From positions 1 to 41,069 of the forward strand of contig CAYUIZ010000014.1 in the NCBI GenBank assembly GCA_964444885.1: DNA of 41,069 nucleotides, given 5' to 3'. Every line of letters begins with the position of its first letter. The first letter of the stretch is position 1. The notes under the pieces were generated by a model, which was not told the origin of the DNA, did not search any database, and saw only the letters and a list, made by a program, of their open reading frames with translations. This stretch comes from CAYRGQ01 sp964444885 (lineage in GTDB: Bacteria; Bacteroidota; Bacteroidia; Sphingobacteriales; Sphingobacteriaceae). Made by a program: the position numbers and the translations under genes. This document shows positions 40,998-41,069 of the stretch, one piece after another.

Positions 40998-41069
40998 GCC
41001 CAGGTGGCGGAATAGGTAGACGCGCTGGTCTCAAACACCAGTGGGGCGACCCATGCCGGTTCGATCCCG
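40998..41069 (+). tRNA. tRNA-Leu (CAA), 3' partial
   Basis: The acceptor strand GCCCAGG, a D arm with GGTAGACGC, and the anticodon stem CTGGT/ACCAG around loop CTCAAAC give anticodon CAA (41032-41034), which reads UUG. A long variable arm (GGGGCGACCC) marks a class II tRNA, as leucine tRNAs are. The T arm GGTTCGATCCCG runs into the window edge, so the 3' acceptor strand is missing. Confidence 0.97.

Overview
The window looks like chromosome from a free-living Bacteroidota, most likely of the Sphingobacteriales/Sphingobacteriaceae type. The evidence is several promoter-like sequences of the Bacteroidota form (TTTG, about 19-20 bases, TAnnTTTG), many Sec and lipoprotein signal peptides, beta-barrel outer-membrane proteins, LytS/LytTR signalling, a GH92 mannosidase and a TANFOR-like giant surface protein. 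I see no insertion sequence, prophage, CRISPR array or rRNA. The window opens inside a DUF1801 gene and closes inside a tRNA-Leu(CAA) gene.

Layout. 1-831: DUF1801 and cupin proteins. 883-10454 (minus): a three-gene cell-envelope operon encoding an outer-membrane beta-barrel, a 1937-residue secreted TANFOR-like protein and a fibronectin type III protein, with stops and starts overlapping or nearly so. 10908-15345 (minus): two different LytS-type sensor kinases and one LytTR response regulator. Repeated AGAATTCG words lie in the intergenic regions on both sides of this regulatory block and are candidate regulator sites. 15637-16840 (plus): a small outer-membrane barrel and a lipoprotein, closed by a strong terminator. 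17046-24614: housekeeping and mixed genes (serine hydrolase; ispE-YdeI-peroxiredoxin operon; cysteine desulfurase and A-type Fe-S carrier; rpoN; beta-propeller lipoprotein). 24787-29115: GNAT acetyltransferase, dinB and a large MG2/plug-like envelope protein. 29359-35833: a small membrane protein, GH92, quinone oxidoreductase and a TonB-receptor-like barrel. 36009-40867: ferritin, divergent from a four-gene metal ABC importer.

The most striking locus is the metal importer at 36812-40867. Its order is substrate-binding lipoprotein, ATPase, permease, permease. The first permease (38554-39855) carries a complete C-terminal DtxR/MntR-type metalloregulator, the architecture known from chlamydial YtgCR. 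A perfect 14-bp palindrome (TTAGATTAATCTAA) sits just upstream of the -7 element of this operon, facing the ferritin gene. A simple model is that the fused repressor, or a fragment released from it, senses imported metal and shuts off its own importer. The second candidate for new biology is the TANFOR-like operon with its adjacent two-kinase LytTR system. All identifications were made by reading motifs, without database searches.
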